Positions 42,425-51,367 are shown, counted from the first letter of the stretch. The stretch is DNA of 61,074 nt from VFJJ01 sp031362415 (GCA_031362415.1 JANLSK010000149.1:1-61074); one strand, 5' to 3'. The notes: generated by a model not told the origin, from the letters alone. Numbers and translations: made by a program.

Positions 42425-43378
42425 AGGCCCTTCCTCGCCGTCGGTGACCTGATGTACGACGGCCCCTGGGTGGCGGAACGACTCGCCGCCGTCGGGGACT
42501 TCGTCGACGCCCATCCCGACGACGTGCTTGCGGTCACCCGCTCGATCATCATGGGAGCTCGAAGGTTCAGCGCCGCAGACGCCTTCAGGGCCGAGTATCG
42601 CCGGCGCGAGTTGGCGATGGCGACCGCACGGGTCTGGGACGTGATCGACGTGCTGTGTCTGCCGTCGGTTCCCGGTGTCCCCACGCTCGACGACGTCGCC
42701 GCCGATCCCTTCGGGGCGAACGCCCGTCTGGGCCGGTTCTCGACGTTCGTGAACCTGCTCGACCTGTGCGCCGTCGCCACCCCGGGAGGTTTCACGGGCA
42801 CCGGTGCAGCGGGGCTCCCAGCGGGGTTCACGCTCGTCGGACCGGCGTGCACGGATCGGCTGCTCCTCACGCTGGCCGGCCAGTATCACGACGTGCACGG
42901 GTCCGACCGGCCCTGGGCGCCCTGGGCCCGTCGGGGGGCCCTCGCACGCGCTCGGGATCGACGCGCCGGTCGACCGTCGAGCCGGGGACGGACGGAGCGA
43001 CGATCGCCCTCGCCGTGGTGGGGGCGCACCTCGTCGGGCAGCCGCTGAACCATCAGCTCACCGACATCGGGGCCACCCTGGCTGCGAGGACCACGACCGC
43101 TCCGATCTACCGCCTGTACGCCATCGCCGAGACCTCGCCACCCAAGCCGGGCCTCGTGCGAGTTGGCGGTGGCGGTGGCGGAGAGAGCATCGAGGTCGAG
43201 GTGTGGAACGTTCCCGCCGCCGCCTTGGGCCCGTTCGTCGCCGCGGTCCCTCAGCCGCTTGCCATCGGAACGGTGGCCCTCAGCGACGGTCGCTGGGTGA
43301 GCGGATTCGTGTGCGCTCGACGGGGCGACCGACATCACCCCCTTCGGGGGCTGGCGGGCCTGGCTCACCTCGAGGTGA
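42425..43378 (+). pseudogene. allophanate hydrolase (AtzF-like) remnant, N-terminally truncated with two frameshifts
   Basis: The C-terminal half of an allophanate hydrolase, which splits allophanate to ammonia and CO2 in urea use. The first part (ARPFLAVGDLMYDGPWVAER to VGPACTDRLLLTLAGQY) is the end of the amidase domain; the amidase nucleophile region is missing. The frame shifts around 42900-42970, and the C-terminal domain (VVGAHLVGQPLNHQLTDIGA, PIYRLYAI, PPKPGLVRV, IEVEVWNVP) is read in another frame. A second shift near 43325 restores the first frame for GATDITPFGGWRAWLTSR and TGA 43376-43378. It begins directly after the previous stop. Confidence 0.72.
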
Positions 43379-43403
43379 AGTGAATGGGTACGACGAGTCC
43401 GGG

Positions 43404-45146
43404 TCAGTCGTCGCTGCGGCGCCCGTTCCCCTTGTCTTCCTTGTCGTCCTCCTCGTCATCGTCGTTGAGCGTGGTCGGAGGGGCCATGGTCGCGCTCTCT
43501 CCCAGCGTGGAATTCGTGGTCGTCGCCGGCGGGGCAGCGGGAACGACCACAGGAATGCGAGGCGGGGTTGACATCGTCGTCCCGGGGCCCGGTGGCGACG
43601 CAGCGACCTGCTCCAGGAAGTCGTCAACGGTGGCGATGGCGGCCCGGATGGCGTCGGCGTGCTCCTCGCTGAGGCGGCCCTGGTCGTCGAGCTCCACGGT
43701 CGCAACCCGGAGCGCGTCGAGCTCAGCCGAGGCCGCATCGAGGTTCCCGTCCTCGATGTGCTGGCGCACCAGCTCGACCCGATCGGCGAGATCGTCTGTG
43801 GCGGCACGCGGTGTCCCGGTCCCGGTCCCGCTTCCGCTCCCGGATGCGGGCGTGGTGACGGCGGCGGCCACGGCGTCGTCGAGCAGGCCGAGCACGCCGT
43901 GCAGCTCGGCCTGCGGAGACGGGATCGTCGTCCGAGCCCCGAACGTGTCGTCGGCTCGGGTCGAGATGAAGGGGCCGTCCCCGCCGGTGGCGAACGCGGC
44001 GATGGCCATCGCCAACACGACAACACTGGCCACACCGGCGATCAGCCGGTGCGTCGTTGCCGGGCTCGCCTGCTCGGGGAGGACGACGCCAACGGGAGTT
44101 CCCGTGTCGGTATCGGTCTCGGTCTCGGCGTTGGCCTCGGTGCCAGTGTCGGTGCTGGTGTCGGTGTTGGTATCAGCCCCGGTCTCGGTGTCGGCAGCGG
44201 TGTCGGTGTGGGTGTCGGTTGGGATTTCGGCGATCACGACGGGCGACGCCGCCCTGAGGGGCTCGATGGCGGCGATCATCTCCGTCGCACTGGTGAAGCG
44301 CTGGTCGAGCGACGGGTGCATCGCCCGTTCAACGACGGCGATCAGGGCCGGGTCAAGGTCGGGTCGCACCGTCGCCAGCGGCACGGGAGACGCCTGGGAG
44401 ATCGATCGGGCGAGATCGATGAGCGACTCGCCTGCGAAGGGACGCTGGGCCGAGAGGGCGAAGTACATGATGACGCCGACGGCATAGAGATCGCTCTGGG
44501 CCGAGGCCGGCTGGCCGGCGATGAGCTCGGGAGCGGTGTACTGCCAGGTCCCGACGAACTCGCCGGGCCGGGTGAGATCCTGCCCGGCGCCCTTGGCGAT
44601 CCCGAAGTCGGCCAGCTTCGCCGAGCCGCTGGCCGTGAACAGGATGTTGCCTGGCTTCACGTCGCGATGGATGAGGCCGGCCTCGTGGGCGGCCCCCAGC
44701 CCGGCCAGGACGTCACGCACCACCGAGCACACCGTGGCTTCGTCGAGGGGCGTGGTCCCGAGGTCGTCGGCGAGGTTCCGGCCCGGGAGGCGTTCCATGA
44801 CGAGGTACGGCTCACCCTCGTGCTCGCCGAAGTCGTGGACGGTCACCACGTTGGGATGGTTGAGCCGTGCCATGGCCCGCGCCTCGTGCGAGAACCGGAG
44901 CGCGGTCGAGACGGGGTCGGCCGCGTCGCCGAGCAGGAGCTTCACGGCGACCGCGCGGTGCAACCACAGATCGAGCCCACCCCACACCTCACCCATGGCG
45001 CCGGCACCAAGCCGCTCATCGAGGCGGTATCGACCGGCGAGGGTCCAGCGTTCGGACCGGGCAGCGCCGGGGCGACGCTCGGCGACGGGCAAGCGATCGT
45101 TGGACGTCTCGATGATCACAGGTGGCGCACCCTCGGTCGGGCCCAA
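43404..45146 (-). CDS. Ser/Thr protein kinase (PknB-like) with extracellular region
   Basis: A Hanks-type kinase of up to 580 residues. Kinase domain about 38-300: GAGAMGEVW P-loop, VAVKLL Lys, HRDVKPGN catalytic loop, DFG and GTWQYTAPE activation segment are complete. A 50-residue linker of Thr/Asp/Glu repeats (TDTHTDTAADTETGADTN-like) leads to one membrane helix (LIAGVASVVVLAMAIAAFA, about 375) and an extracellular helical region with Pro/Thr tail. There are no PASTA repeats. The listed start is TTG 45146; GTG 45119 is a good alternative, with a strong -10 box TACAAT at 45206-45201. It probably senses an envelope signal. Confidence 0.88.
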   Translation of the reverse strand: MGPTEGAPPVIIETSNDRLPVAERRPGAARSERWTLAGRYRLDERLGAGAMGEVWGGLDLWLHRAVAVKLLLGDAADPVSTALRFSHEARAMARLNHPNVVTVHDFGEHEGEPYLVMERLPGRNLADDLGTTPLDEATVCSVVRDVLAGLGAAHEAGLIHRDVKPGNILFTASGSAKLADFGIAKGAGQDLTRPGEFVGTWQYTAPELIAGQPASAQSDLYAVGVIMYFALSAQRPFAGESLIDLARSISQASPVPLATVRPDLDPALIAVVERAMHPSLDQRFTSATEMIAAIEPLRAASPVVIAEIPTDTHTDTAADTETGADTNTDTSTDTGTEANAETETDTDTGTPVGVVLPEQASPATTHRLIAGVASVVVLAMAIAAFATGGDGPFISTRADDTFGARTTIPSPQAELHGVLGLLDDAVAAAVTTPASGSGSGTGTGTPRAATDDLADRVELVRQHIEDGNLDAASAELDALRVATVELDDQGRLSEEHADAIRAAIATVDDFLEQVAASPPGPGTTMSTPPRIPVVVPAAPPATTTNSTLGESATMAPPTTLNDDDEEDDKEDKGNGRRSDD

Positions 45147-45200
45147 CGCTCGCGTGAGGGTTCGCGTTGGCAGGCGTCACTGCGAGCGTCGAGCCCCTGC

Positions 45201-45206
45201 ATTGTA
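45201..45206 (-). promoter_or_regulatory. -10 box TACAAT for the Ser/Thr kinase
   Basis: TACAAT on the minus strand is the best match to the sigma-70 consensus in the window. The leader to TTG 45146 is about 48 bases, or 75 to GTG 45119. Confidence 0.5.
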
Positions 45207-45240
45207 GCGGCGCGTTCCGTGGTCGCTATCCCGCCGGCGG

Positions 45241-45301
45241 TGACACCCCACCGCCTCCAGCCCCAACCCTTGGTGTCGGGAACGGGGGTTCCGGGGTGTC
45301 A
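45241..45301. repeat. inverted repeat at the MOSC 3' end
   Basis: Perfect 9-base arms TGACACCCC (45241-45249) and GGGGTGTCA (45293-45301) with 43 bases between, overlapping the MOSC stop. It could end MOSC transcription before the kinase promoter. Confidence 0.45.
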
Positions 45302-45964
45302 GTGGTCGGGGTCGGTCGTTCGGACCAGGGAACGGGAGGCCCAGTCCCGCCAAGCCTGCGGGACCGCCGGGGTGTCGCGCAGGCGCACGAGGAGACTGGG
45401 ATCGCTGCTGCGGTGGGCTTCGGAGATGTCGGCGATCCGCAGGCCGTGCACAGGGCGTTCGCCGACTGCGATCGCGTCGCCGGCGCCCACCTGACCGTCG
45501 GCGATGATGCGGAGGTAGGTGCCGAGGCGATCGGCGGCATAGAACCGGTCGACGAAGCTGGCGTCGCCCATCCTGATCCCGAGCTTGAAGCAGGGCTGAC
45601 GGGGCTGGGCGACCTCGAGCACGGCGGTCCCGACGGTCCAGCGTTCGCCGATCACACAGGCCATGAGGTCGATTCCGGCCACGGTGAGGTTCTCGCCGAA
45701 CGTGGCGGGCTCGACCGGCTGCCCCAACTCGGACGACCACCACCGGTAGTCGTCGATCGAATACGCGTAGACGGCCTTGTCGGGGCCACCGTGCACCCGC
45801 AGGTCGGCCTGGCCATCTCCAACGAGGTTGACGCCCCGCATGGCGACCCGCCCCTCGACGGGCAGCTTCCAGATCGCCGTGGTGACCGTTCGTCCGAACC
45901 ACTCGATATCGCGGGGCTCGCCGACGTTCACCGAGACCAGTGCACCCTCGATCGATCGCGCCAT
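45299..45964 (-). CDS. MOSC domain protein (YiiM-like)
   Basis: A 221-residue MOSC protein. It has DLRVHGGPDKAVYAYS, FGENLTVAGID and the conserved Cys in RQPCFKLGIRM, the residue that carries sulfur or molybdenum-bound groups in this family. YiiM-like members reduce N-hydroxylated compounds with molybdenum cofactor. The C-terminal 3-alpha domain (YLRIIADGQVGAGD and later) is present. ATG 45964 has GGAGG upstream; the frame stays open to 46096 through an inverted repeat, which is unlikely to be coding. Confidence 0.88.
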   Translation of the reverse strand: MARSIEGALVSVNVGEPRDIEWFGRTVTTAIWKLPVEGRVAMRGVNLVGDGQADLRVHGGPDKAVYAYSIDDYRWWSSELGQPVEPATFGENLTVAGIDLMACVIGERWTVGTAVLEVAQPRQPCFKLGIRMGDASFVDRFYAADRLGTYLRIIADGQVGAGDAIAVGERPVHGLRIADISEAHRSSDPSLLVRLRDTPAVPQAWRDWASRSLVRTTDPDH

Positions 45965-45990
45965 GGTCCCGCCCTCCGTGCTCCCCGTCG

Positions 45991-46038
45991 CAACTGTCAG
46001 CGTGAAGGGCCGCATGTGGCCCGTGACGCTGACAGTTG
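45991..46038. repeat. dispersed inverted-repeat element, copy C
   Basis: Perfect 13-base arms CAACTGTCAGCGT (45991-46003) and ACGCTGACAGTTG (46026-46038) around a 22-base loop containing AGGGCCGC, also present in the loop of copy A. It sits between the divergent MOSC and Tat amidohydrolase genes. Confidence 0.75.
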
Positions 46039-46122
46039 GCCGCATCTGGTGTCGTGTGCGAACCGATCCGAATCGACGATCGTCTACGCCGGTCATGGTG
46101 AACCAGTGACGAACCTATCCGG

Positions 46123-46128
46123 TACGGT
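46123..46128 (+). promoter_or_regulatory. possible -10 box TACGGT for the Tat amidohydrolase
   Basis: It lies 36 bases before ATG 46164; the leader has GAGG as ribosome binding site. Confidence 0.3.
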
Positions 46129-46163
46129 GCGCGAGCAGGCAGTGCTTGAGGGCGAGGTGATCG

Positions 46164-47849
46164 ATGAGTGAGCGTACGCATGAACCGGATCGGCGACCGG
46201 TGCTGGCGATCCCGCCGCAGCCACTCTCGGCGGGTGAGGACGTGCCGCCGCCGGCCACGGCACGCGATCGGGCCATCCGCGACGCCGCGCTGGCCCGCAT
46301 CGCCGAGGCCGCCGACCGGGTTGGAATCGACAGGCGGCGCTTCCTCCACACGGCGGGCGGGGTCGCCGGGCTGCTCGCCACGGTCAACCTGGCCGCCTGC
46401 TCCACCGATGGCGACGGTGGACGCGCCGCTCCCGGATCCCAGAGCTCGTCGAGCCGCTCGACGGTGAGCCCGTCGACCACGTCGACCACGTCGCTCGCCA
46501 TCAGCCCGTCGACGGCCACGACGTCGTTCTCGACGCCCACGGCGACGGACACCACGGCTGCGTCCGAGCCGAGTCCGATCACCACGACCGGGCCCGGCGG
46601 CGTGTTCGAGGTACCCGAGCCCGAAGACGTCGAGGCGTGCGCCGCCGCGCTCACGTTCGGCGGAGCGTTCATCCTCGACGTGCACACCCACCACGTCATC
46701 CCCGACGGGCCCTGGGTGCGCAACGACCCCCGTCACGCCAACTCCTTGCGGCGCTTGGCTCCCAACGGATGCGGGGAAGGCGAGCCCCTCGAATGCCTCG
46801 ATCGGCTGGCCTACCTGGAAGACATGTTCCTGAGCAGCGAGACGACCGTCGCCATCCTCTCGAACGTGCCCGCGGCGTCGCCGGAGATCGACCCGCTCAC
46901 CTTCGCCGAGGCCCTGCGCACTCGCCAGTTGGTCGACGCGCTGAGCGTAGGCGGCGAGCCGCGCGTGCTGGTGCAGCACATCGTGGCCCCCAACTTCGGT
47001 CTGCTGGGTGTGCACCTCGACGCCATGGCTGCCAACGTCGAGACGGGCCGGGTCGTGGGGTTCAAGACCTACACCGGCTATGGCCCCGAGGGCCGGGGAT
47101 ACGCCCTCGACGCCCCCGAGGTGGGACTGCCGTTCCTCGAGCATGCTCGCAGCCTCGGCGTCAACGTGATCAGCGTGCACAAGGGCTTGCCCCTCTTCAA
47201 CTTCGACCTGGCCAACAACGGGCCGCGCGACCTGGCTGCGGCGGCCCGCTTGTACCCCGACCTGAGCTTCGTCGTCTACCACTCGGCGTGGCAGCGCGAT
47301 GTGGCCGAGGGCGCCTACGACGCCGGACGGGCGGCCGTGGGCGTGAGCTCACTGGTGAAGGCCTTGCAGGATCACGGAATCGCGCCCAACAGCAACGTGT
47401 ACGCCGAGTTGGGGACGACCTGGCGGGAGCTGGTGCGCCGGCCCACCGAGGCCGCGCACGTCATCGGCAAGCTCATGACCCACGTGGGTGAAAACAACGT
47501 CCTGTGGGGCACCGACGCCATCTGGCTCGGATCGCCGCAGCCGCAGATCATGGCGTTCAAGGCGTTCCATATAACGCCGGAGTTCCAGGACCGCTTCGGC
47601 TACCCCGAGCTCACCGACGAGCGCAAGCGCAAGATCCTGGGCGAGAACGCAGCCCGCCTCTACGGGCTCGACTCGGGCGCGCTGCGCTGCGTGCTCCCCG
47701 GCGACGCGCTCCAGCGGGCCCGCGACGAGCACGCCGGCCTCCTGGCCATGGGACCGATCCGGGACTCCTGGCTCCCCCGGGGTCCCGTCACCCGTCGGGA
47801 GGTCATGACCTGGCTGTCGAGGCTTCCCGGCCTGCCCGCCCCGGCGTGA
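46164..47849 (+). CDS. Tat-exported lipoprotein amidohydrolase
   Basis: A 561-residue exported metal hydrolase. A long cytoplasmic lead is followed by a twin-arginine signal (DRRRFLHTAGGVAGLLATV, about residues 54-72) with lipobox NLAAC, so it is folded inside the cell and then anchored as a lipoprotein. A Ser/Thr-rich linker (about 90-135) follows. The amidohydrolase domain shows DVHTHH (metal site 1), a Lys in FKTYTGYG, VHKG, YHSAW and WGTDAIW with the metal Asp. Related to amidohydrolase_2 proteins. Substrate unknown. The lead of 50 residues before the RR motif is long for Tat signals but occurs in actinobacteria. Confidence 0.82.
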   Translation: MSERTHEPDRRPVLAIPPQPLSAGEDVPPPATARDRAIRDAALARIAEAADRVGIDRRRFLHTAGGVAGLLATVNLAACSTDGDGGRAAPGSQSSSSRSTVSPSTTSTTSLAISPSTATTSFSTPTATDTTAASEPSPITTTGPGGVFEVPEPEDVEACAAALTFGGAFILDVHTHHVIPDGPWVRNDPRHANSLRRLAPNGCGEGEPLECLDRLAYLEDMFLSSETTVAILSNVPAASPEIDPLTFAEALRTRQLVDALSVGGEPRVLVQHIVAPNFGLLGVHLDAMAANVETGRVVGFKTYTGYGPEGRGYALDAPEVGLPFLEHARSLGVNVISVHKGLPLFNFDLANNGPRDLAAAARLYPDLSFVVYHSAWQRDVAEGAYDAGRAAVGVSSLVKALQDHGIAPNSNVYAELGTTWRELVRRPTEAAHVIGKLMTHVGENNVLWGTDAIWLGSPQPQIMAFKAFHITPEFQDRFGYPELTDERKRKILGENAARLYGLDSGALRCVLPGDALQRARDEHAGLLAMGPIRDSWLPRGPVTRREVMTWLSRLPGLPAPA

Positions 47850-47915
47850 CGGTCGACTCGGCGTGACGGGCGCCCGGGCGTGACGGCCGTCCCACGATCG
47901 TGGGGCCGCGGCGAG

Positions 47916-47921
47916 TAGCGT
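47916..47921 (+). promoter_or_regulatory. -10 box TAGCGT for the PQQ-type propeller gene
   Basis: TAGCGT ends 11 bases before ATG 47932, leaving a leader of about 4 bases. Confidence 0.45.
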
Positions 47922-47931
47922 CGAGTCGCCC

Positions 47932-49632
47932 ATGGGTCCTCCCGCCGCCGACCGTCCGCCCGAGCCCCGAGCCAACACCCGCACCCGGTCCCGGTCCCGG
48001 AGCGAGGCCCGGGCTCGGCTCCGCCGCCGCCGTCGCCAGCTGGCGGCGACCGTGACGCTGGCGGTGGTGACCGGCTTCGTGCTGGGCCTCGTCTGGCACT
48101 CCGTGCAAGGCGGCGACGGCGACGTCCACTCGGCTGCCGATGGCGTGGTTGCGCTCGACCCGTCCATCAGCACGGTCACCGGAGCCACACCCTTCTCAGC
48201 ACCATCGACCAGGACATCGACAGCTGCTCCCACGATCGTCGCCCCGCTGGTCGAGCTCACCACCACGACGTTGACGCCCGAACCCTACGACGGATGGTCT
48301 GACCCAGCCGCGGTTGGAGAGCCTTATGGCACAACGGTTCCCGGCGTGTTGACCTTCCGCGGGAACCCCACCCGCACGTACTACGGCTCCGGACCGATGC
48401 CGACAGCGCCGGTCGTCGACTGGAAGTTCGCCATCGGCTGCTCGGAATCGTCCGAGTTCGGCGCCACCCGCACCTGGTGCGGCAGCGGCTGGACGGGCCA
48501 GCCCGCAGTCTTCGAACGCGACGGCCGCACCTGGGTGGTGTTCGGCGCCTACGACGGCTTGGTCCATTTCCTCGACGCGGCCACGGGCGAGCGGATCATC
48601 CCCGACTTCCCCACGGGCGACATCATCAAGGGCTCGGTCACCATCGATCCCGACGGCTATCCGTTGGTGTACGTGGGTTCTCGCGACGACCACTACCGGG
48701 TCATCGCCATCGACCGCCCTGAGCCCACCGAGTTGTGGAGGCTCTCGGCCACCGACGTCTCGCCCACCATGTGGAACAACGACTGGGACGGATCGGGTCT
48801 GGTCATCGGCGATCATCTCTTCGAGGGGGGCGAGAACAGCCAGTTCCACGTGGCCAAGCTGCATCGGGGCTACGGGTTCGACGGGTTGGTCACCGTCGCC
48901 CCCGAGCTCGTCTTCAACACGCCCGGCTGGGACGAGGAGCTGCTGCGGGCGATCGGCGATCGGGAGGTGTCGATCGAGAACTCGGTGGCCATCTGGAAGG
49001 ACATCGTCTACTTCGCCAACTCCGGCGGGCTGGTGCAGGGTTGGGACCTGAGCGGGTTGCGCGAGGGGTCGGCGACGTTCGGGCAGGTCCCGACCCGGGT
49101 CTTTCGGTTCTGGACGGGTGAGGACACCGACGCCTCGGTGGTCGTCGACGAGGACGGCTTCCTCTACGTGGGCTCGGAGTGGGAACGCCATACCGCACAA
49201 GGGCGGGAGGTCGGTCAGATCATGAAGCTCGACCCCAGCCGACCCGACGATCCCCTGGTGTGGTCCATCGCCGACCAGGACACTGACAAGGACGGGGTCT
49301 GGGGCACGCCGGCACTGCACCGCGACATGGTGTACGTGCCCACCAACAGCGGCCTCGTCTACGGCATCGACCGGGCCACGGGGGAGGTGCGCTGGGAGAA
49401 GCGCCTCCCGGGCCCCACGTGGCAGTCGCCGGTGGTCGTCGACGACGTGCTCATCCAAGGCGATTGCAGCGGCGTATTGCACGCCTACGACGTCTCCGAC
49501 ACCACCATCGACCCGCCCGAGCTGTGGCGCATCAACCTGGGTGGCTGCATCGAGTCGACCCCAGCCGTGTGGAAGGGCCGCATCTACCTCGGTACGCGCG
49601 GCGGCAGTTTCCACGCCATCGCCGACGGCTGA
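47932..49632 (+). CDS. membrane-anchored PQQ-type beta-propeller protein
   Basis: A 566-residue protein with a very basic N-terminus (RTRSRSRSEARARLRRRRRQ) and one membrane helix (LAATVTLAVVTGFVLGLVW, about 37-55). After a Thr-rich stalk, residues about 130-560 form propeller blades with repeated pieces such as FGAYDGLVHFLDAATGE, VYVPTNSGLVYGIDRATGEVRWEK and IYLGTRGGSFHAI. There is no dehydrogenase motif, so it is probably a binding or assembly protein like BamB/PQQ-like repeat proteins rather than an enzyme. Four Cys occur in possible pairs in CSESS, TWCGSG, GDCSG and GGCIES. Confidence 0.78.
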   Translation: MGPPAADRPPEPRANTRTRSRSRSEARARLRRRRRQLAATVTLAVVTGFVLGLVWHSVQGGDGDVHSAADGVVALDPSISTVTGATPFSAPSTRTSTAAPTIVAPLVELTTTTLTPEPYDGWSDPAAVGEPYGTTVPGVLTFRGNPTRTYYGSGPMPTAPVVDWKFAIGCSESSEFGATRTWCGSGWTGQPAVFERDGRTWVVFGAYDGLVHFLDAATGERIIPDFPTGDIIKGSVTIDPDGYPLVYVGSRDDHYRVIAIDRPEPTELWRLSATDVSPTMWNNDWDGSGLVIGDHLFEGGENSQFHVAKLHRGYGFDGLVTVAPELVFNTPGWDEELLRAIGDREVSIENSVAIWKDIVYFANSGGLVQGWDLSGLREGSATFGQVPTRVFRFWTGEDTDASVVVDEDGFLYVGSEWERHTAQGREVGQIMKLDPSRPDDPLVWSIADQDTDKDGVWGTPALHRDMVYVPTNSGLVYGIDRATGEVRWEKRLPGPTWQSPVVVDDVLIQGDCSGVLHAYDVSDTTIDPPELWRINLGGCIESTPAVWKGRIYLGTRGGSFHAIADG

Positions 49633-49648
49633 CCGCTGGACCGCTGCG

Positions 49649-49695
49649 AGCACCTGTCGCTGAACGGGGATGGGTCCGTCTGAGCGACAGGTGCT
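49649..49695. repeat. dispersed inverted-repeat element, copy D
   Basis: Perfect 13-base arms AGCACCTGTCGCT (49649-49661) and AGCGACAGGTGCT (49683-49695) around a 21-base loop. Layout is like copies A to C; the arms are more diverged. It lies between the propeller gene and the epimerase promoter. Confidence 0.65.
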
Positions 49696-49743
49696 GGAGC
49701 GGGTGGGTTCCGAGCGGCCCTCGGGATCGCCCTCCGTGGTCGG

Positions 49744-49749
49744 TAGCGT
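49744..49749 (+). promoter_or_regulatory. -10 box TAGCGT, leaderless epimerase start
   Basis: TAGCGT ends 8 bases before ATG 49757. Confidence 0.5.
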
Positions 49750-49756
49750 TGGCGGC

Positions 49757-50674
49757 ATGAAGATCGCAGTCACGGGAGCAAGCGGGTTGGTCGGGCGGGC
49801 ACTATGTGAGCGGCTCGGCGCCCTGGGGCACGAAGTCGTGAAGGTGGTGCGTCGGGCGGTCCCGGCCGGTGAGACCGGTGCCGTGGCGTGGGATCCGTCG
49901 GCCGGCACCATCGATCGCGACGGCCTCGATGGGCTCGACGGGGTGGTGCATCTCGCCGGAGCCGGGATTGCCGACAAGCGTTGGACTCCGGGGCACAAGG
50001 CGGCCATCCTCGACAGCCGCGTCGCGGGAACCAGCCTCCTGGCCCGCACGCTGGCTGGCCTGGCGTCGCCACCTCCCGTTCTGTTGTCGGGCTCGGCCAT
50101 CGGGTTCTACGGCAGCAGGGGCGACGAGCTGCTCACCGAGAGCTCGGCGATCGGCGGCGGTTTCCTCGCCGACGTGGTCGGGAAGTGGGAAGCCGCCAGC
50201 CGTCCCGCGGCCGACGCCGGAATCCGCACCGTCACCCTGCGCACCGGGATCGTGCTGAGCCGCGACGGTGGAGCGCTCAAGAAGCAGCTCCTCCCGTTCA
50301 AGCTGGGGTTGGGCGGAAGGGTCGGCAGCGGACGTCAGTGGATGAGCTGGATCACCATCGACGACGAGGTCGCAGCCATCGTTCACCTCCTCACAGCCAC
50401 GAACGTCGCCGGGCCCGTCAACCTCTCTGCGCCGAATCCCGTCACCCAGGCGGTCTTCGCCGACAACCTCGGCCGTGCGCTGCACCGACCGACGATCCTG
50501 CCCACGCCGGTGTTCCTGGTGAAGGCCGCGCTCGGTGGCGAGCTGGTCGACGAGCTGCTGCTCGCCAGTCAGCGGGTCGTGCCTGAGCAGCTCGTCGACT
50601 CGGGTTTCGTCTTCACCCATCCCGAGCTCGACGCCGCGTTGGATCAGACGGTGCATCGCGATGGGCAAGACTGA
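49757..50674 (+). CDS. TIGR01777 family NAD-dependent epimerase/dehydratase
   Basis: A 305-residue extended SDR of the YfcH/SulA-like TIGR01777 family. It opens with MKIAVTGASGLVGRALCERL (NAD-binding GASGLVG), has HLAGAGIADKRW, SGSAIGFYG and RTGIVLSRDGGALKK, and a C-terminal DUF1731-like part (PNPVTQAVFADNLGRALHRP). The family sometimes affects cell division or cofactor metabolism, but no reaction is established. The next gene begins 4 bases after its stop or 14 bases inside it, so the two are an operon. Confidence 0.9.
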   Translation: MKIAVTGASGLVGRALCERLGALGHEVVKVVRRAVPAGETGAVAWDPSAGTIDRDGLDGLDGVVHLAGAGIADKRWTPGHKAAILDSRVAGTSLLARTLAGLASPPPVLLSGSAIGFYGSRGDELLTESSAIGGGFLADVVGKWEAASRPAADAGIRTVTLRTGIVLSRDGGALKKQLLPFKLGLGGRVGSGRQWMSWITIDDEVAAIVHLLTATNVAGPVNLSAPNPVTQAVFADNLGRALHRPTILPTPVFLVKAALGGELVDELLLASQRVVPEQLVDSGFVFTHPELDAALDQTVHRDGQD

Positions 50675-50678
50675 CCGC

Positions 50679-51299
50679 ATGGAACAGAGCCGCAGGCGGT
50701 ATCTCACGATGTCGTTCGGCTCGTTGCTCGTGGTCGTGTTGAGCCTGGGCGGGGCGTTGGTCGGCTGTGGAGACGATGGTCCGTCAACGTCGGGTCCGGT
50801 GATCGTGAGCGGTGCCGAGGAGGAGGCCTGCCCACAGCCCGAGCCCACGGGCGAGCTGTCAACCGACAAGAACGACTTCGTGCTCCCTGCCCTCTGCGGC
50901 GACGCCCAGGTGAGGCTCGCCGACTTCCGGGGCATCCCTCTGGTCGTGAACCTCTTCGCCTCCTGGTGCGGGCCTTGCAAGAAGGAGCTCCCGGCGTTCC
51001 ACCGGGTCTCGGAGGCGGCCAAGGGCCGGGTGGTGTTCGTGGGCGTCAACTCGAAGGACGCCGGCGATGGCTACCCGCTGGCCGCCGAGTCGGGCGTCAC
51101 CGACTGGCCGCTCGCTCGCGACGCCGGAGGCCGCGACGAGGACGGCCTGGCCCGCTCTTACGGGGCCCGGGGCCTGCCCGTCACCGCCTTCTACAACGCC
51201 GACGGCACCATCGCCGAGATCGACTTCGGCGAGCTCGACGAGGCCAAGCTCGCCGCCAAGCTCCTCGAGCTCTTCGGAGTCGACGTCGAGCTCGAGTGA
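50679..51299 (+). CDS. TlpA-like thioredoxin lipoprotein
   Basis: A 206-residue extracytoplasmic thioredoxin-like protein. A signal peptide (FGSLLVVVLSLGGALVGC) ends in a lipobox with the lipid-bearing Cys near residue 28. The thioredoxin fold contains FASWCGPCKKELP with the redox CGPC pair, GVNSKD, and the cis-Pro in RGLPVTAFYN. It should reduce disulfides, for example in cytochrome c maturation, outside the membrane. ATG 50661 is an in-frame alternative that overlaps the epimerase stop by 14 bases. Confidence 0.88.
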   Translation: MEQSRRRYLTMSFGSLLVVVLSLGGALVGCGDDGPSTSGPVIVSGAEEEACPQPEPTGELSTDKNDFVLPALCGDAQVRLADFRGIPLVVNLFASWCGPCKKELPAFHRVSEAAKGRVVFVGVNSKDAGDGYPLAAESGVTDWPLARDAGGRDEDGLARSYGARGLPVTAFYNADGTIAEIDFGELDEAKLAAKLLELFGVDVELE

Positions 51300-51349
51300 G
51301 CCCCACTCCACGCCCACCATTCGGCTCGGAACGCCCCGGGGTGCGCTGC

Positions 51350-51355
51350 TAGAGT
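51350..51355 (+). promoter_or_regulatory. -10 box TAGAGT for tRNA-Val
   Basis: Same hexamer and same 13-base distance to the tRNA as for tRNA-Gly. Confidence 0.5.
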
Positions 51356-51367
51356 GCACCCCGACTC

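Noticed and set aside
43404..44220. Open frames in the Thr/Asp-repeat linker region on the plus strand
   Set aside because: They are antisense to the Ser/Thr kinase and consist of low-complexity SVSVSV-like translation.
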